Assembly (NCBI RefSeq): GCF_028291725.1
Contig: NZ_JAQGNT010000042.1
Location: forward strand, 1 to 64,000
Length of the DNA: 64,000 bases
Reading direction: 5' to 3'
Source of the DNA: Hydrocarboniphaga sp.
GTDB lineage: Bacteria; Pseudomonadota; Gammaproteobacteria; Nevskiales; Nevskiaceae
Positions 16,388 through 26,082 of the stretch are shown here, in pieces. The notes beneath the pieces are model-generated. The model saw only the letters and a list, made by a program, of their open reading frames with translations. It was not told where the DNA came from and made no database searches. Position 1 is the first letter of the stretch, and the number at the start of each line of letters is the position of its first letter. The position numbers and the translations under genes are program-made.

Positions 16388-17384
16388 CGGTATTGCACCG
16401 GCGCTGCCGGAACTGATGGACCAGCACGGCCGGCGCAAGCGCAAGCTGCGGCTGTCGGTGACCGACCGCTGCAATCTGCGCTGCGCCTACTGCATGCCCG
16501 AGCACCCGACCTGGCTGCCGCGCGGCGATCTGCTGACCATCGAAGAACTGCTGCGGCTGACGGCGCTGTTCGTGATGCACCTGGGCATCACGAATGTGCG
16601 GCTGACCGGCGGCGAACCGACGCTGCGCCGCGGCCTGCCCGAGCTGATCGAAGGCCTGCAGCTGCTGCGGCCGCAGGGCCTGCAGCGCATATCGATGACC
16701 AGCAACGGCACCCGGCTGGCCGAGCTGGCGCCGGCGCTGAAAGCGGCCGGCCTCGACGATCTGAACATCAGCATCGACGCGCGCGATCCGGCGCTGTTCC
16801 AGAAGCTGACGCGCGGTCCGATCGAACCGGTGCTCGAAGGCATCGCGGCGGCGCAGACGGCCGGCCTGCCGTTCAAGCTCAATGCGGTGGTGATCCGCGA
16901 CTACAACGACAGTGAGATCGAAGCGCTCGCCGGCTGGGCTTTCGAGCAGGACGTCGAGCTGCGCTTCATCGAGTTCATGCCGCTGGACAACGCGCAGCAG
17001 TGGAGCCGCGAGCGCGTCGTCACCGAAAGCGAAATCCTGCAGCGGCTGGGCACACGCTTTGGCGCGGTCGAAAAACTCCCGCGCACCGCCAGCCCGGCCA
17101 CCGAATACATTCTCGGCGGCCATCACCGGCTGGGCATCATCACCACCGTCTCCGATCCGTTCTGCGGCTCCTGCGACCGCGTGCGCATGACCGCGGTCGG
17201 CGAGCTGTTCGCCTGCCTGTTCTCGGCCAAGGGCACCCAGCTGCGCGACGCGCTGCGCGCCGGCGAACCCGATGCAGCGCTGCTGGCGATGATCCGCGGC
17301 GGCGTCTGGAGCAAGGAGGCCGGCTTCGCCGCGCCGCGCGGCTACGTCGAGCGGCCGATCACGATGCATCGGTTGGGGGGCTGA
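16380..17384 (+). CDS. moaA: GTP 3',8-cyclase MoaA
   Basis: This 334-residue radical SAM enzyme carries out the first step of molybdopterin synthesis with MoaC. The N-terminal [4Fe-4S] ligands are Cys-31, Cys-35 and Cys-38 (CNLRCAYC), with RLTGGEPTLRRGL following. The C-terminal cluster is FCGSCDRVRMTAVGELFACL. The chain ends in the Gly-Gly typical of MoaA. The start overlaps the mobA stop. Confidence 0.95.
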   Translation: MADGIAPALPELMDQHGRRKRKLRLSVTDRCNLRCAYCMPEHPTWLPRGDLLTIEELLRLTALFVMHLGITNVRLTGGEPTLRRGLPELIEGLQLLRPQGLQRISMTSNGTRLAELAPALKAAGLDDLNISIDARDPALFQKLTRGPIEPVLEGIAAAQTAGLPFKLNAVVIRDYNDSEIEALAGWAFEQDVELRFIEFMPLDNAQQWSRERVVTESEILQRLGTRFGAVEKLPRTASPATEYILGGHHRLGIITTVSDPFCGSCDRVRMTAVGELFACLFSAKGTQLRDALRAGEPDAALLAMIRGGVWSKEAGFAAPRGYVERPITMHRLGG

Positions 17385-17427
17385 GATGGGCGCCCCCTGT
17401 TCCTCATGAACATCGATATCCGGCCGC

Positions 17428-17505
17428 GTAGGTTGGGGTGTGCGCAGCGAACCCCAACGTGTGCCCGCGCCGATGTTGGGGTTCGCTGCGCTCACCCCAA
17501 CCTAC
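17428..17505. repeat. GTAG-type REP pair (GTTGGGGTG family), copy 1
   Basis: The left unit GTAGGTTGGGGTG and the right unit CACCCCAACCTAC form an inverted pair with GCGCAGCGAACCCCAAC sub-arms. It lies between moaA and moaD. A second copy of the same family is at 19227-19303. Confidence 0.8.
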
Positions 17506-17546
17506 TCGCCTACATCCACCTCCCCGCACGAGGAGGGGATAAAACC

Positions 17547-17789
17547 GTGAACATCGAAATCCAATTTTGGGGCGTCACTGCGCGCTTGGCCGGCAGTGAA
17601 CGGCGCCGATTATCGCTGACGGAATCCGCCACCGTCGCCGACGCCATCGAGCTGCTGCGCAGCGACGCGGCGCTCGCCACGGAGCTGCCGCGCTGCGCCT
17701 ACGCGGTCGGCGCCGACCTGGTTGCGCCGAATCATTCACTATCCGAAGGCGACGAGCTTTCCGTACTGCCGCCGGTCTCCGGCGGCTGA
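17547..17789 (+). CDS. moaD: molybdopterin synthase sulfur carrier subunit MoaD
   Basis: This 80-residue ubiquitin-like protein ends in the Gly-Gly (PPVSGG) needed for thiocarboxylation; with MoaE it forms molybdopterin synthase. The GTG start at 17547 is chosen because an excellent AGGAGGGG (17531-17538) sits 8 nt upstream. Longer in-frame starts would read through the repeat at 17428-17505. The stop is followed after 10 bp by moaE. Confidence 0.9.
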   Translation: MNIEIQFWGVTARLAGSERRRLSLTESATVADAIELLRSDAALATELPRCAYAVGADLVAPNHSLSEGDELSVLPPVSGG

Positions 17790-17799
17790 GAGAGATCCA

Positions 17800-18294
17800 G
17801 TGCGTGCCGAACCCATCGATTATTCCCGCATCCAGCCCGAGCCGCTCGCGCTGGAGCCTCTGCTGCTGGCGACCGAGCGACCCGACTGCGGCGCGCTGGC
17901 GATCTTCGCCGGCGCCGTGCGCAATCACCACGAAGGCGCCGCGGTCAGCCATCTGATCTACACCGCGCATGCGGCGCTTTGCGACAAGATCATTGCCGCA
18001 GTCGAGCAGGAAACGCGTGAGCAGTTCCAGGTGCCGGAATGCCGCATCGTGCATCGCGTCGGCCAGCTTGGCATCGGCGACATCGCGATCTACGCGGTGG
18101 TGCGCGCGCCGCATCGCGCCGAGGCCTTCGCCGCGCTGCGCTACGCGGTGGACTCGACCAAGCATCGCGCGCCGATCTGGAAAGAAGAGTTCTATCCCGA
18201 CGGCAGTTCCTCGTTCGTCACCGGCTGCTGCATCGCCGACGGCTTCGAGCCGCCCGAACATCTGAAACAGCTGCCGCTGAAGGCGAACACCTGA
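17800..18294 (+). CDS. moaE: molybdopterin synthase catalytic subunit MoaE
   Basis: This 164-residue protein carries the MoaE features: CGALAIFAGAVRNHHEGAAV near the N-terminus, HRVGQLGIGDIAIYAVV and the catalytic lysine region KHRAPIWKEEFY. It combines with MoaD to insert two sulfurs into precursor Z. The GTG start at 17800 has only a weak GAGAGA upstream. Longer in-frame alternatives overlap moaD and are unconserved. The stop overlaps the start of the moaCB fusion (TGATG). Confidence 0.92.
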   Translation: MRAEPIDYSRIQPEPLALEPLLLATERPDCGALAIFAGAVRNHHEGAAVSHLIYTAHAALCDKIIAAVEQETREQFQVPECRIVHRVGQLGIGDIAIYAVVRAPHRAEAFAALRYAVDSTKHRAPIWKEEFYPDGSSSFVTGCCIADGFEPPEHLKQLPLKANT

Positions 18295-19223
18295 TGCTGG
18301 ACATCACGCTGAAACCGACCACGCTGCGCAGCGCGGTTGCCGAAGGCAAGCTCTATCTGCCGCCGGAAACGGTGGCGATGGTGCGCAACCGCGAGGTCAA
18401 GAAAGGCGATGTCGCTGAGGCCTCACGCATCGCCGCGCTGATGGGTCTGAAGAAAACTTCGGAGCTGCTGCCGCATTGCCATCCGCTGTCGGTACTGGAT
18501 GCCAGCATCGATGTCACCACGCAGGACGACGGCCTGCACGTCAGCGCGCAGGTGCGCACGATCGCGTCGACCGGCGTCGAGATGGAGGCGCTGACTGCGG
18601 TATCGATCGCGCTGCTGTGCGCCTACGACATGCTCAAGCCGCATGCGCCGGCGATCGCGATGCGCATCGGCGACATCCGTCTGGCCGAGAAGAAAGGCGG
18701 CAAGACGCAATATCAGCGCAGCGCCAAGACTGGCAACGCTGCGATCATCGTGTTGTCCGACACGGTCTCCGCAGGCCGCAAGCCCGACACCGCCGGCGTC
18801 TCGGTACGCGAAGGCCTGGAGCGCGCCGGCTTCGACATCGCCGCCTATGAAGTGCTGCCGGACGAGCCCGAGCAACTGCGCGCCTGCGTCGAGCGCCACG
18901 TCGCAGCGAACCTCAGTTGCATCATCACCGTCGGCGGCACCGGCCTGTCGCCGCGCGACAAGACCATCGAGGCGCTGCAGGGCCTGATCGACACCGACCT
19001 GCCCGGCTTCATGGAAACCGCGCGCGCCTTCGGCCAGGCGCGCACGCCTTACGCGATGCTGTCGCGCGGCATCGCCGGCATGGCAAGGAACAGTTTCATC
19101 GCGACGTTCCCGGGCTCGCGCAAGGGAGCGGAAGAAACGCTGGCCGCGGTGTTGCCGGCGCTGGTGCATCTGATCGAAGTGCATCGTGCGCAACATGCGG
19201 TGCATGAGGGCGGCTATCGCTAA
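18294..19223 (+). CDS. moaC: bifunctional MoaC-MogA/MoaB fusion protein
   Basis: The protein has 309 residues. Residues 1-143 are MoaC (cyclic pyranopterin monophosphate synthase), with SELLPHCHPLSVLDASIDV and TGVEMEALTAVSIALLCAYD. Residues about 146-309 are a MogA/MoaB-type molybdopterin adenylyltransferase domain (IIVLSDTVSAG, TVGGTGLSPRD, SRGIAGMARNSFIATFPGS). MoaC therefore acts with MoaA, while the second domain prepares molybdopterin for Mo insertion by MoeA, encoded next. Such MoaC/MoaB fusions are known in some bacteria but are separate genes in E. coli. The start overlaps the moaE stop. Confidence 0.92.
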   Translation: MLDITLKPTTLRSAVAEGKLYLPPETVAMVRNREVKKGDVAEASRIAALMGLKKTSELLPHCHPLSVLDASIDVTTQDDGLHVSAQVRTIASTGVEMEALTAVSIALLCAYDMLKPHAPAIAMRIGDIRLAEKKGGKTQYQRSAKTGNAAIIVLSDTVSAGRKPDTAGVSVREGLERAGFDIAAYEVLPDEPEQLRACVERHVAANLSCIITVGGTGLSPRDKTIEALQGLIDTDLPGFMETARAFGQARTPYAMLSRGIAGMARNSFIATFPGSRKGAEETLAAVLPALVHLIEVHRAQHAVHEGGYR

Positions 19224-19226
19224 CCC

Positions 19227-19303
19227 GTAGGTTGGGGTGAGCTTGCGAACCCCAACGTTCGATCCGCGCCGATGTTGGGGTTCGCAAGCTCACCCCAACC
19301 TAC
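19227..19303. repeat. GTAG-type REP pair (GTTGGGGTG family), copy 2
   Basis: GTAGGTTGGGGTGAGCTTGC at the left and its complement ending CCCAACCTAC at the right form a nearly perfect inverted pair around CGTTCGATCCGCGCCGATG. It begins 3 bp after the moaCB stop, 25 bp before moeA. Confidence 0.85.
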
Positions 19304-19327
19304 GAATCCACCGAGGCCGCTCAAAAA

Positions 19328-20527
19328 ATGATCCCCGTCGACGAAGCCCTCAGCATCGCGCTGGCTGCAGTCCCCGCGCCACAGGCCGAAGAGCGGGCAC
19401 TCGCCGACGCGCTCGGCCGCGTGCTCGCCGCATCGGCGATTTCCACACTCGACCTGCCGCCTTTCGACCAGTCCGCGGTCGACGGCTACGCGGTGCGCCA
19501 TGCCGACATCGCGCAGGCGCCGCTGGATCTGCCGGTCTCGCAGACCATCGCCGCCGCCGCGCGCGCCGGCACGCCGGTGCTGCAGGCCGGCACCGCAGCG
19601 CGCATCTTCACCGGCGGCTGGCTGCCTACGAGCGCCGACGTGTCGGTGCGCCAGGAGCTGACGCAGCGCGACGGTGATCGCGTGCGCATCCTGCAGGCGC
19701 TCGCGGCCGGCACCGATATCCGCAGGCAGGGCGAAGAACTGCGGCGCGGCGACACCATCGGCAGCGCGGGCGCGCGCATCACGCCCGGCCTGCTCGGCGC
19801 CATCGCGATGGGCGGTGTCTGCGCCGTGCAGGTCTATCGACAGCCGCGCATCGCGGTGCTGGTCACCGGCGACGAAGTCGCGCCGCCCGGCGCCGTGCTC
19901 AAGCCCGGCCAGATCGCTGACGCCAATGGCCCGCTGCTGCAGGCGCATCTGCAGCACTGGGGCTATACCCAGGTGAGGCTGCGCTACGTCGACGACCGCT
20001 ACGACAGCGTCTGCGTAGCGCTGGCAAAAGCCTTTGCGGAGGCCGACATCGTGCTGACCACCGGCGGCGTCTCGGTCGGTGATCACGACCATGTGCCGGC
20101 TGCGGCCCAGGCCTGCGGCGCGACCACGCTGTTCTGGAAAGTCGCGCAAAAGCCCGGCATGCCGCTGTACGTCGCCAGTACCGGCCGCAGCCAGCTGTTC
20201 GGCCTGCCTGGCAATCCGGCCTCGGTGCTGGTCAACCTGCTGGTGTACGTGCGGCCGGCGCTGGCGCGCTTCGAGGGCGTGCAGACCTTGCCGGCCTGGC
20301 GCCGCGGACGGCTCGCCACCGATGTTCGCGCCGAGACTGCGAAAACCCTGTGGCTGCGCATGCGCGAGGCCACCGACGACGGCGGCCAGTCGATGCTGAG
20401 GCCTCTGGGCAAGCAGGCTTCACACATGCTCAGCAATCTCGCCGAAGCTTCGGTGCTGGTGCGCATTCCGGCGGCTGCGGATGGCCGTTGCTCGGCTGGA
20501 GCGATCGTCGAATGGAGCCCGTTGTAA
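19328..20527 (+). CDS. moeA: molybdopterin molybdenumtransferase MoeA
   Basis: This 399-residue protein inserts molybdate into adenylated molybdopterin. Signatures include LPPFDQSAVDGYAVR near residues 42-56, GAVLKPGQIADANG, the MoCF segment LTTGGVSVGDHDHV, and FGLPGNPASVLVNLLVYVRPAL. It is the last gene of the nas/Moco operon, which runs in one direction from narK; no clear terminator follows in the 214-bp gap to the next gene. Confidence 0.94.
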   Translation: MIPVDEALSIALAAVPAPQAEERALADALGRVLAASAISTLDLPPFDQSAVDGYAVRHADIAQAPLDLPVSQTIAAAARAGTPVLQAGTAARIFTGGWLPTSADVSVRQELTQRDGDRVRILQALAAGTDIRRQGEELRRGDTIGSAGARITPGLLGAIAMGGVCAVQVYRQPRIAVLVTGDEVAPPGAVLKPGQIADANGPLLQAHLQHWGYTQVRLRYVDDRYDSVCVALAKAFAEADIVLTTGGVSVGDHDHVPAAAQACGATTLFWKVAQKPGMPLYVASTGRSQLFGLPGNPASVLVNLLVYVRPALARFEGVQTLPAWRRGRLATDVRAETAKTLWLRMREATDDGGQSMLRPLGKQASHMLSNLAEASVLVRIPAAADGRCSAGAIVEWSPL

Positions 20528-20741
20528 GCTCTGGCCTACACCCGATTTCCATGTTGCCTTCAATGCTGAAGCCGTTCGTAACGGACGTGGACGGCGCTGG
20601 TTTGTTTCAGTAAAGTCAGCGGCTTATAGGCATATAACCAAACCGAAGGCGACGTGGGGCACGGGTCTTCGGCTATTCGGCCGCGTCATCATGTGATGCA
20701 TCAGTCGGGTACGTCCTGAGCGTCGTAAGGGAGAGCACACC

Positions 20742-22190
20742 GTGGGTCAGCGCACGCTTGCGTGGAGCGTCAAGGGTCTGATGCTGCTCGGCTGTCTCGG
20801 GGCCGTCGCCGGGCCGTCGCAGGCCCAGGACACGGACCTGGGAGATCTGCGGTTCGGTGCCGCCTATGTGCGCGCCATGGGTCTGTCGCCGGATCTGAAC
20901 GTCGCGAATTCGGCTCTGGCCGTCGCTCATAGCGCCGAGAAAACCGCGCGGGCCGCAGAGTTTCCGCAAGTTGGCCTGAAGGGCGACTACGACTGGACCC
21001 ATCAGTCCGTCAAGGGCGACTACTACGGCGTCGCCGACATCGACCGGTCCGACACTTTCAACAAATACGCCTACGGTCTGGGCCTGAGCCAGGCGCTGTA
21101 CCGCCCCGATCTGTTCAAGACAGTGGATCTGGCGAAGCTCAACGTCAGTGCCGCCGAACTGTCGCTGGACATGACCGAAACCAAGGTTGCGGTCAGCCTG
21201 GCTAAAGACTATTTCATGGTCGTTGACGCGCTCGAAGTGCTGCGCGGCCGGTATGCCGAACTGTCGTCGACGATCGAGCAGCAGCGCCAGATCGAGAATC
21301 GCCAGAGCTCGGGCCTGGTCAAGGAATCCGACGTCGCGCTGGTGCGCGCCGCCCGCGCCAGCGCCGAGGCCAACAAGATCGACGCCGAAGACATGGTGCA
21401 GTCGGCGCGTCTGAAACTCGCGCTGACAGTCGGCGGCGAGTTCAAGCGGATCGCGGTGCTGCAGCCGCAGACGCCGCTGCCGCGGCTGGATCCGGGCGAC
21501 CTGCAAAGCTGGATCAGGACCGCGCTCGACAAGCAGCCGGCACTGGCCGCGGCGCGCACCGCGGTGCAGGCCTCGCGTGTCGGCATCGAGCTGTCCAAGA
21601 GCCGGCGCCTGCCGAAAGTCGACATCATCGGCAGCCACGCCTATTTCGATTCCGACGGCGGTATCTCCGGCGCGCGGCGCGATCTGGATCAGCGCATCGG
21701 CGTGGAAGTGACGCTGCCCTTGTTCACCAGCGGCGCGATCTCGGCCGACATCGATCGCGCCAATGCGCAGCTGGCGCAATCCGAAGCCAAGCTCAGCAGC
21801 GCCGAACTACAGGTGAAGATCGCGGTGCAGAGCGCCTGGATGAGCGCCGCCTCGTCGTACCGGCAGATCGAAGCGCGCCGCCACGCGGTCGAAGCCGCAA
21901 CCGATTCCGCAAACAGCACCCAGGTCGGCCTGGAAGTCGGCACCGAAACCACCGCGGAGTGGCTGGCGGCGGTACGCCGCCGCTACGAGGCCGAGCGCGA
22001 CTTTGCCCGCGAACGCCTCGCCTACCTGGGTTCGCTGATCGAACTCAAGGCCGCGGCCGGCGTGCTCAACCGCGAAGACATGGCGCGCATCGAGCTGCTG
22101 CTGAAGTTCCCCGAGCCGGGCTGGCCGACACCGCCGCCAGACGTCAGCAGCGAGACGCTGCCCGCGTCCACCCATCTCGAATCCAACTGA
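20742..22190 (+). CDS. TolC-family outer-membrane efflux protein
   Basis: This 482-residue protein has a signal peptide (about 1-29, ending PSQAQ) and two long heptad-like helical hairpin repeats typical of outer-membrane efflux proteins (AELSLDMTETKVAVSLAKDYF and RANAQLAQSEAKLSSAEL are in the two helical regions). The GTG start has AAGGGAGA about 10 nt upstream. It forms the exit duct of a tripartite exporter; the adaptor is the HlyD domain encoded 41 bp downstream. The substrate is unknown. Confidence 0.85.
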   Translation: MGQRTLAWSVKGLMLLGCLGAVAGPSQAQDTDLGDLRFGAAYVRAMGLSPDLNVANSALAVAHSAEKTARAAEFPQVGLKGDYDWTHQSVKGDYYGVADIDRSDTFNKYAYGLGLSQALYRPDLFKTVDLAKLNVSAAELSLDMTETKVAVSLAKDYFMVVDALEVLRGRYAELSSTIEQQRQIENRQSSGLVKESDVALVRAARASAEANKIDAEDMVQSARLKLALTVGGEFKRIAVLQPQTPLPRLDPGDLQSWIRTALDKQPALAAARTAVQASRVGIELSKSRRLPKVDIIGSHAYFDSDGGISGARRDLDQRIGVEVTLPLFTSGAISADIDRANAQLAQSEAKLSSAELQVKIAVQSAWMSAASSYRQIEARRHAVEAATDSANSTQVGLEVGTETTAEWLAAVRRRYEAERDFARERLAYLGSLIELKAAAGVLNREDMARIELLLKFPEPGWPTPPPDVSSETLPASTHLESN

Positions 22191-22231
22191 TTGCGCGCGA
22201 TCACTTCGCCTGATCCCCGCGATGAATCCGC

Positions 22232-24565
22232 ATGAGCGCTGACACCACCGACCGCGCGGCCGCACCTGGCGCGCAGCCGTATTGCCTGGTCGATGCCGCG
22301 GCCTTGCCTGTCACCTCGGGCATCGCCACGGCGACGCGCCGCTACGCGCCGCTGTTCGACGGCCGACGCAGCTTTGAGGCGCGGCTGCAGGCGGCGCGCG
22401 AGCAATTCGGCGACATCGTCGCCTGGGAATTGCAGGAGGCCGCGATCGACCTGGCGCTGGCCGGCATCCTCGAACCCGGCGTGCGCGAGCCGCTGCCGGC
22501 GCCGGCGCAGCTGGAACGCGATCCCTGGGGCCAGGCCGCCCATCCGGAGCGGCACGACATCATGCCGCTGCCGACGCTGCTGCCCGGCACGCTGGCGCAG
22601 CCCGGACTGCCCGGCGCGATCGCCGGCAGCTTCGGCGGCCGCCATCGCGGCACCGCCGACGAAGTGCAGCTGCCGCTGTCGCCGGGTTTCTTCGCCGGTC
22701 TGGCGCGGCTGTTCTCGGCACCGGCGGCGCACACCTGGCTCGGCTGGCTGACCTTGGTGCTGGTGATCGGCGGCATCGTCGCGATGTGGAACGTGCGCCT
22801 GGACGTCGCGATGGTCGGTATGCAGCTGCGCATCTGGTATCACTTCGCGATCGTGCTGGCGGTGTCGGCGCTGCTCAACAACCTGGCCGCGCAGCTCGCA
22901 CGGCTCGGCGCGATCCGCCGCGCTACCGGTGAATGGCCGGAGTTCGGCCTGGTGTTCGGCTTCGGCTTCATCCCGCGCTTCTTCACCAACACCGCCGGCG
23001 CGGCCGAACGCGCCGACGAGCGCGGCCGCTCGCTGATCCTGCTGTCGCCGCTACTCGGGCTGCTGCTGCTGTGCCTGCTGGCGCAGTTCGGCTGGTTCCT
23101 GACCCGGCTCGGGCCGGGCGTGCTGCCGCATTATTTTCTCGGCCAGGCCGCGTTTGCGCTGCTGCTGTTCCTGTTCACCGTCAACCCGCTGGCGCGGCGC
23201 GACGGTTATCACTGGCTGAGCAACCGTCTGGGCGTGCCGGACCTGCGCGAACAGGCCTGGATGTCACTGTTCGGATGGGACCGGCCCTGGAACGAAAGGC
23301 CACTGCCGTCCAAGCGCATCCGGGTGATTTATGCGGGTGCGATGCTGGTCTACTTTGCGGCCGTGATCATTCTTTACCTGATGTTCCCGGCCCGTCTGCT
23401 CGAACGCATCTTCGGCGGCGCGGGCGTTTTCATTTTTGTGGCGGTGTTCGGTTTCTCGATGTATCGCCAAAGCCGGCGCGGGCTTTATCTGCGCGACTCA
23501 ATGGAGCCTTTCAGCGTGAAACTTCTCAGCGTATTGAAGTATCCGGGCACCTGGTCGAAAACGACCTGGATCATCATCGGCATCGTCGCGCTGCTGTTCT
23601 TCGTGCCCTACCCGTACGAACCCAGCGGAGCGGCCGTGGTACTGCCGCGCGATCGCGCCGAGGTGCGCGCGCTGGTATCCGGCGACGTCAAGCAGGTGCT
23701 GGTCCAGGAAGGCGATGTGGTGCAGGCCGGCCAGGAGCTGCTGCAGATCTCCGACGTGCAGACCCAGGCCGAAGTCGCCGCCGCCGAGGCGACGCTGCGG
23801 CGCGCGCAGGCCGAGTTGTCCATCGTCAAGACCGGCGGCGCGTCCGGCGAAGTGCAGCTGGCGCGAGAGAAGCTCGAGACCGCGCGCAAGCGCCAGCAGT
23901 TCGCCCAGGCCGAGGCCGATCGCCTGGCCAAGGCCTACAGCCGCAAGGCGGTTTCGCCGCAGGAATACGACACCGCGCGCGGCACCGCCGCGGTACGCAG
24001 CCAGGAAGTGATCGAGGCGCAGCAGCAGGTCAAGGTGATCGTCAATCCGGCGCGTGACGAGCGCGTCGCCGCGCTGCAGGCCGAGGTGCTGAAGGCCGAA
24101 ACCGAGCTGACGTATCACAAGGAGCAGCTCGCCAATACCCATGTGCGCGCGCCGATTGCCGGCCGTGTCGTCTCCGACCGCCTGCTGTTCGCCAAGGGCA
24201 CTTACCTGCCGGTCGGCGCGCCGATCGCGTTCGTCGAGGACACCGCGCAGCTGCAGGCCGAAATCGAACTCCCCGAATCGACGATGGCCAAGGTTCACCT
24301 GGATTCCAGAGCCTGGGTGCGCGTCTGGGCGTTCCCGGGCGCAAGCTTCCAAGGCAAGGTCACGCATATCGCGCCGGACGCCGAGAAAGGCGACTACGGC
24401 AAGATCGTGCGCGTGCGCGTGCTGCTCGACGACAGCAACAGCCAGCTCAAGCCGGAGATGACCGGCCAGGGCAAGGTGCGCAGTCACTGGACCTTGGCGG
24501 GCCTGGCATTCACGCGCGCGCTGGTGCGCTTCGCGATGGTCGAAGTCTGGTCCTGGCTGCCTTGA
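22232..24565 (+). CDS. M50-like membrane domain fused to HlyD-type adaptor
   Basis: The protein has 777 residues. After a cytosolic region of about 150 residues comes a membrane region with several helices (about 165-440). It resembles the M50-type membrane domain of putative peptide zinc metalloproteases, including the equivalent of their second motif (NPLARRDGYHWLSN, Asp-324). The zinc motif HExxH is absent; the expected helix reads LLNNLAAQLARLG. The C-terminal half (about 460-777) is a HlyD/lipoyl adaptor (VRALVSGDVKQVLVQEGDVV, a coiled coil, then THVRAPIAGRVV). It is likely a non-proteolytic scaffold that joins the TolC protein upstream. Confidence 0.78.
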   Translation: MSADTTDRAAAPGAQPYCLVDAAALPVTSGIATATRRYAPLFDGRRSFEARLQAAREQFGDIVAWELQEAAIDLALAGILEPGVREPLPAPAQLERDPWGQAAHPERHDIMPLPTLLPGTLAQPGLPGAIAGSFGGRHRGTADEVQLPLSPGFFAGLARLFSAPAAHTWLGWLTLVLVIGGIVAMWNVRLDVAMVGMQLRIWYHFAIVLAVSALLNNLAAQLARLGAIRRATGEWPEFGLVFGFGFIPRFFTNTAGAAERADERGRSLILLSPLLGLLLLCLLAQFGWFLTRLGPGVLPHYFLGQAAFALLLFLFTVNPLARRDGYHWLSNRLGVPDLREQAWMSLFGWDRPWNERPLPSKRIRVIYAGAMLVYFAAVIILYLMFPARLLERIFGGAGVFIFVAVFGFSMYRQSRRGLYLRDSMEPFSVKLLSVLKYPGTWSKTTWIIIGIVALLFFVPYPYEPSGAAVVLPRDRAEVRALVSGDVKQVLVQEGDVVQAGQELLQISDVQTQAEVAAAEATLRRAQAELSIVKTGGASGEVQLAREKLETARKRQQFAQAEADRLAKAYSRKAVSPQEYDTARGTAAVRSQEVIEAQQQVKVIVNPARDERVAALQAEVLKAETELTYHKEQLANTHVRAPIAGRVVSDRLLFAKGTYLPVGAPIAFVEDTAQLQAEIELPESTMAKVHLDSRAWVRVWAFPGASFQGKVTHIAPDAEKGDYGKIVRVRVLLDDSNSQLKPEMTGQGKVRSHWTLAGLAFTRALVRFAMVEVWSWLP

Positions 24566-24585
24566 GTTCCACGCTCGCGCCACCG

Positions 24586-26082
24586 ATGTCGGATCAGCCT
24601 GTGGCCGGTGGCGACGAGCTCGGCCTGGGCACGGATGATTTCCGGCTGATCAATCGCAGCGGCTTCGGCGACGGGCTGAACTCTTACGCGCACAGCATGG
24701 CTTGGTTCAAGGGCCGCCTGTTCGTCGGCACCACGCGCGGCGTGCTGCAGATGAACAAATGCAATCTGCCGACGCCGAACATGCTGCCCTGGCCGACGGA
24801 CTGGAAGAAGGACGTCTACGACTACGACCGGCGCGCCGAGATCTGGTGCTACGACCCGCTCGCCAAACAGTGGACGCGGCTCTATCAGGCGGTCTGGGTC
24901 ACCGGTGCCAACGGCCAGCAGGTGCCGCGCTACATCGGCTTCCGCGGCATGGCGGTATTCCAGGGCGGCAGCGATGCCGAGCCCTGCCTGTACGTGTCAA
25001 CCTGGGCGCCGGCGCGTGCGCCGGAACCGCCGGACATTCTGCGCTGCGAAGACGGCCTCAGCTTTCAATCGGTGCCGCGCCCGCCGTTTGGCGCGAACGT
25101 GCGTTCGTTCCGCACGCTGCAGCCGTTCCAGGGCCGCATTCACACCACGCCGACCAGCTCCAGCGCGGTGATCGGCGGCGTGCGCCGGGCGCTGGATTCC
25201 GTCGGCAGCGAATCGACGATCTACTGCACCGACGACATCGCCGGCGCGAAGTGGACCAGCGCCAATACCGAAGGTTTCGGCGAGCGCGCCAACATCACCG
25301 TGTTCGAGATGGTCGAGTATCACGGGCGTCTGTACGCCGGCACGGTCAATCCGCGCGGCCTGCAGCTATGGCGTACCGAGCAAGCCGACAAGCCGCCGTA
25401 CACCTGGAAGAAAGTGCTGGACAAGGGCGCCTTCCGAGGCAAGCACAACGAGGCCGCCGCCAGCCTGTGCGTGTTCAAGGGTGCACTGTATGTCGGCACC
25501 GGCATCGCCAACGGCGGCTTCCACCGCCAGTTCCGCATCGGCCCCGCCGCATCGGAAGTGATACGGGTCTGGCCCGACGACTCCTGGGAATTGCTGGTGG
25601 GTCTGCCGCGTGAAACACCGGACGGCCTGAAGTCACCGCTGTCCGGTTACGGCGCAGGTTTCGACAACTTGTTCAACGGCTACATCTGGCGCATGGCGGA
25701 GCACCAGGGCTGGCTGTATGTCGGCACGTTCTCCTGGGCCAACGTGCTGCCCTACGTGCCTTTGAACGTCTGGCCCGAAGACGTGCTGGTGCTGGTGCGG
25801 CGCTGGGGCCTGGACCGACTGAATCGCGACATGGGCGGCTTCGACCTGTGGCGCACGCCCGACGGCGTGCGCTGGGAAAACGTCACCCGCTCGGGCTTCG
25901 AAAACCAGTACAACTGGGGCGTGCGCAACTTCGCCTCGACTCCGCATGGCCTGTTCGTCGGCACCGCCAATCCCTATGGGCCGGAAGTCGCGATCCAGCG
26001 TCACGGCAAGTGGCAGTACGTGAAGAATCCGCGCGGCGGCTGCGAGGTTTTTCTGGGCCATCGTCGCGGGCCGAACGAATGA
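24586..26082 (+). CDS. hypothetical protein with repeated beta-propeller-like motifs
   Basis: This 498-residue protein has no recognised named family. Motifs of the form L-F/Y-V/A-G/S-T recur along the chain (LFVGT, LYVST, LYAGT, LYVGTGIANGG, LYVGTFSW, LFVGTAN), spaced as in a beta-propeller of six or seven blades. No signal peptide or TM helix is seen. ATG 24586 is given; an in-frame TTG at 24562 overlapping the stop of the adaptor gene is possible. The gene is tightly packed between the adaptor and the next gene (ATGA overlap), so it probably belongs to the same export operon. Confidence 0.65.
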   Translation: MSDQPVAGGDELGLGTDDFRLINRSGFGDGLNSYAHSMAWFKGRLFVGTTRGVLQMNKCNLPTPNMLPWPTDWKKDVYDYDRRAEIWCYDPLAKQWTRLYQAVWVTGANGQQVPRYIGFRGMAVFQGGSDAEPCLYVSTWAPARAPEPPDILRCEDGLSFQSVPRPPFGANVRSFRTLQPFQGRIHTTPTSSSAVIGGVRRALDSVGSESTIYCTDDIAGAKWTSANTEGFGERANITVFEMVEYHGRLYAGTVNPRGLQLWRTEQADKPPYTWKKVLDKGAFRGKHNEAAASLCVFKGALYVGTGIANGGFHRQFRIGPAASEVIRVWPDDSWELLVGLPRETPDGLKSPLSGYGAGFDNLFNGYIWRMAEHQGWLYVGTFSWANVLPYVPLNVWPEDVLVLVRRWGLDRLNRDMGGFDLWRTPDGVRWENVTRSGFENQYNWGVRNFASTPHGLFVGTANPYGPEVAIQRHGKWQYVKNPRGGCEVFLGHRRGPNE

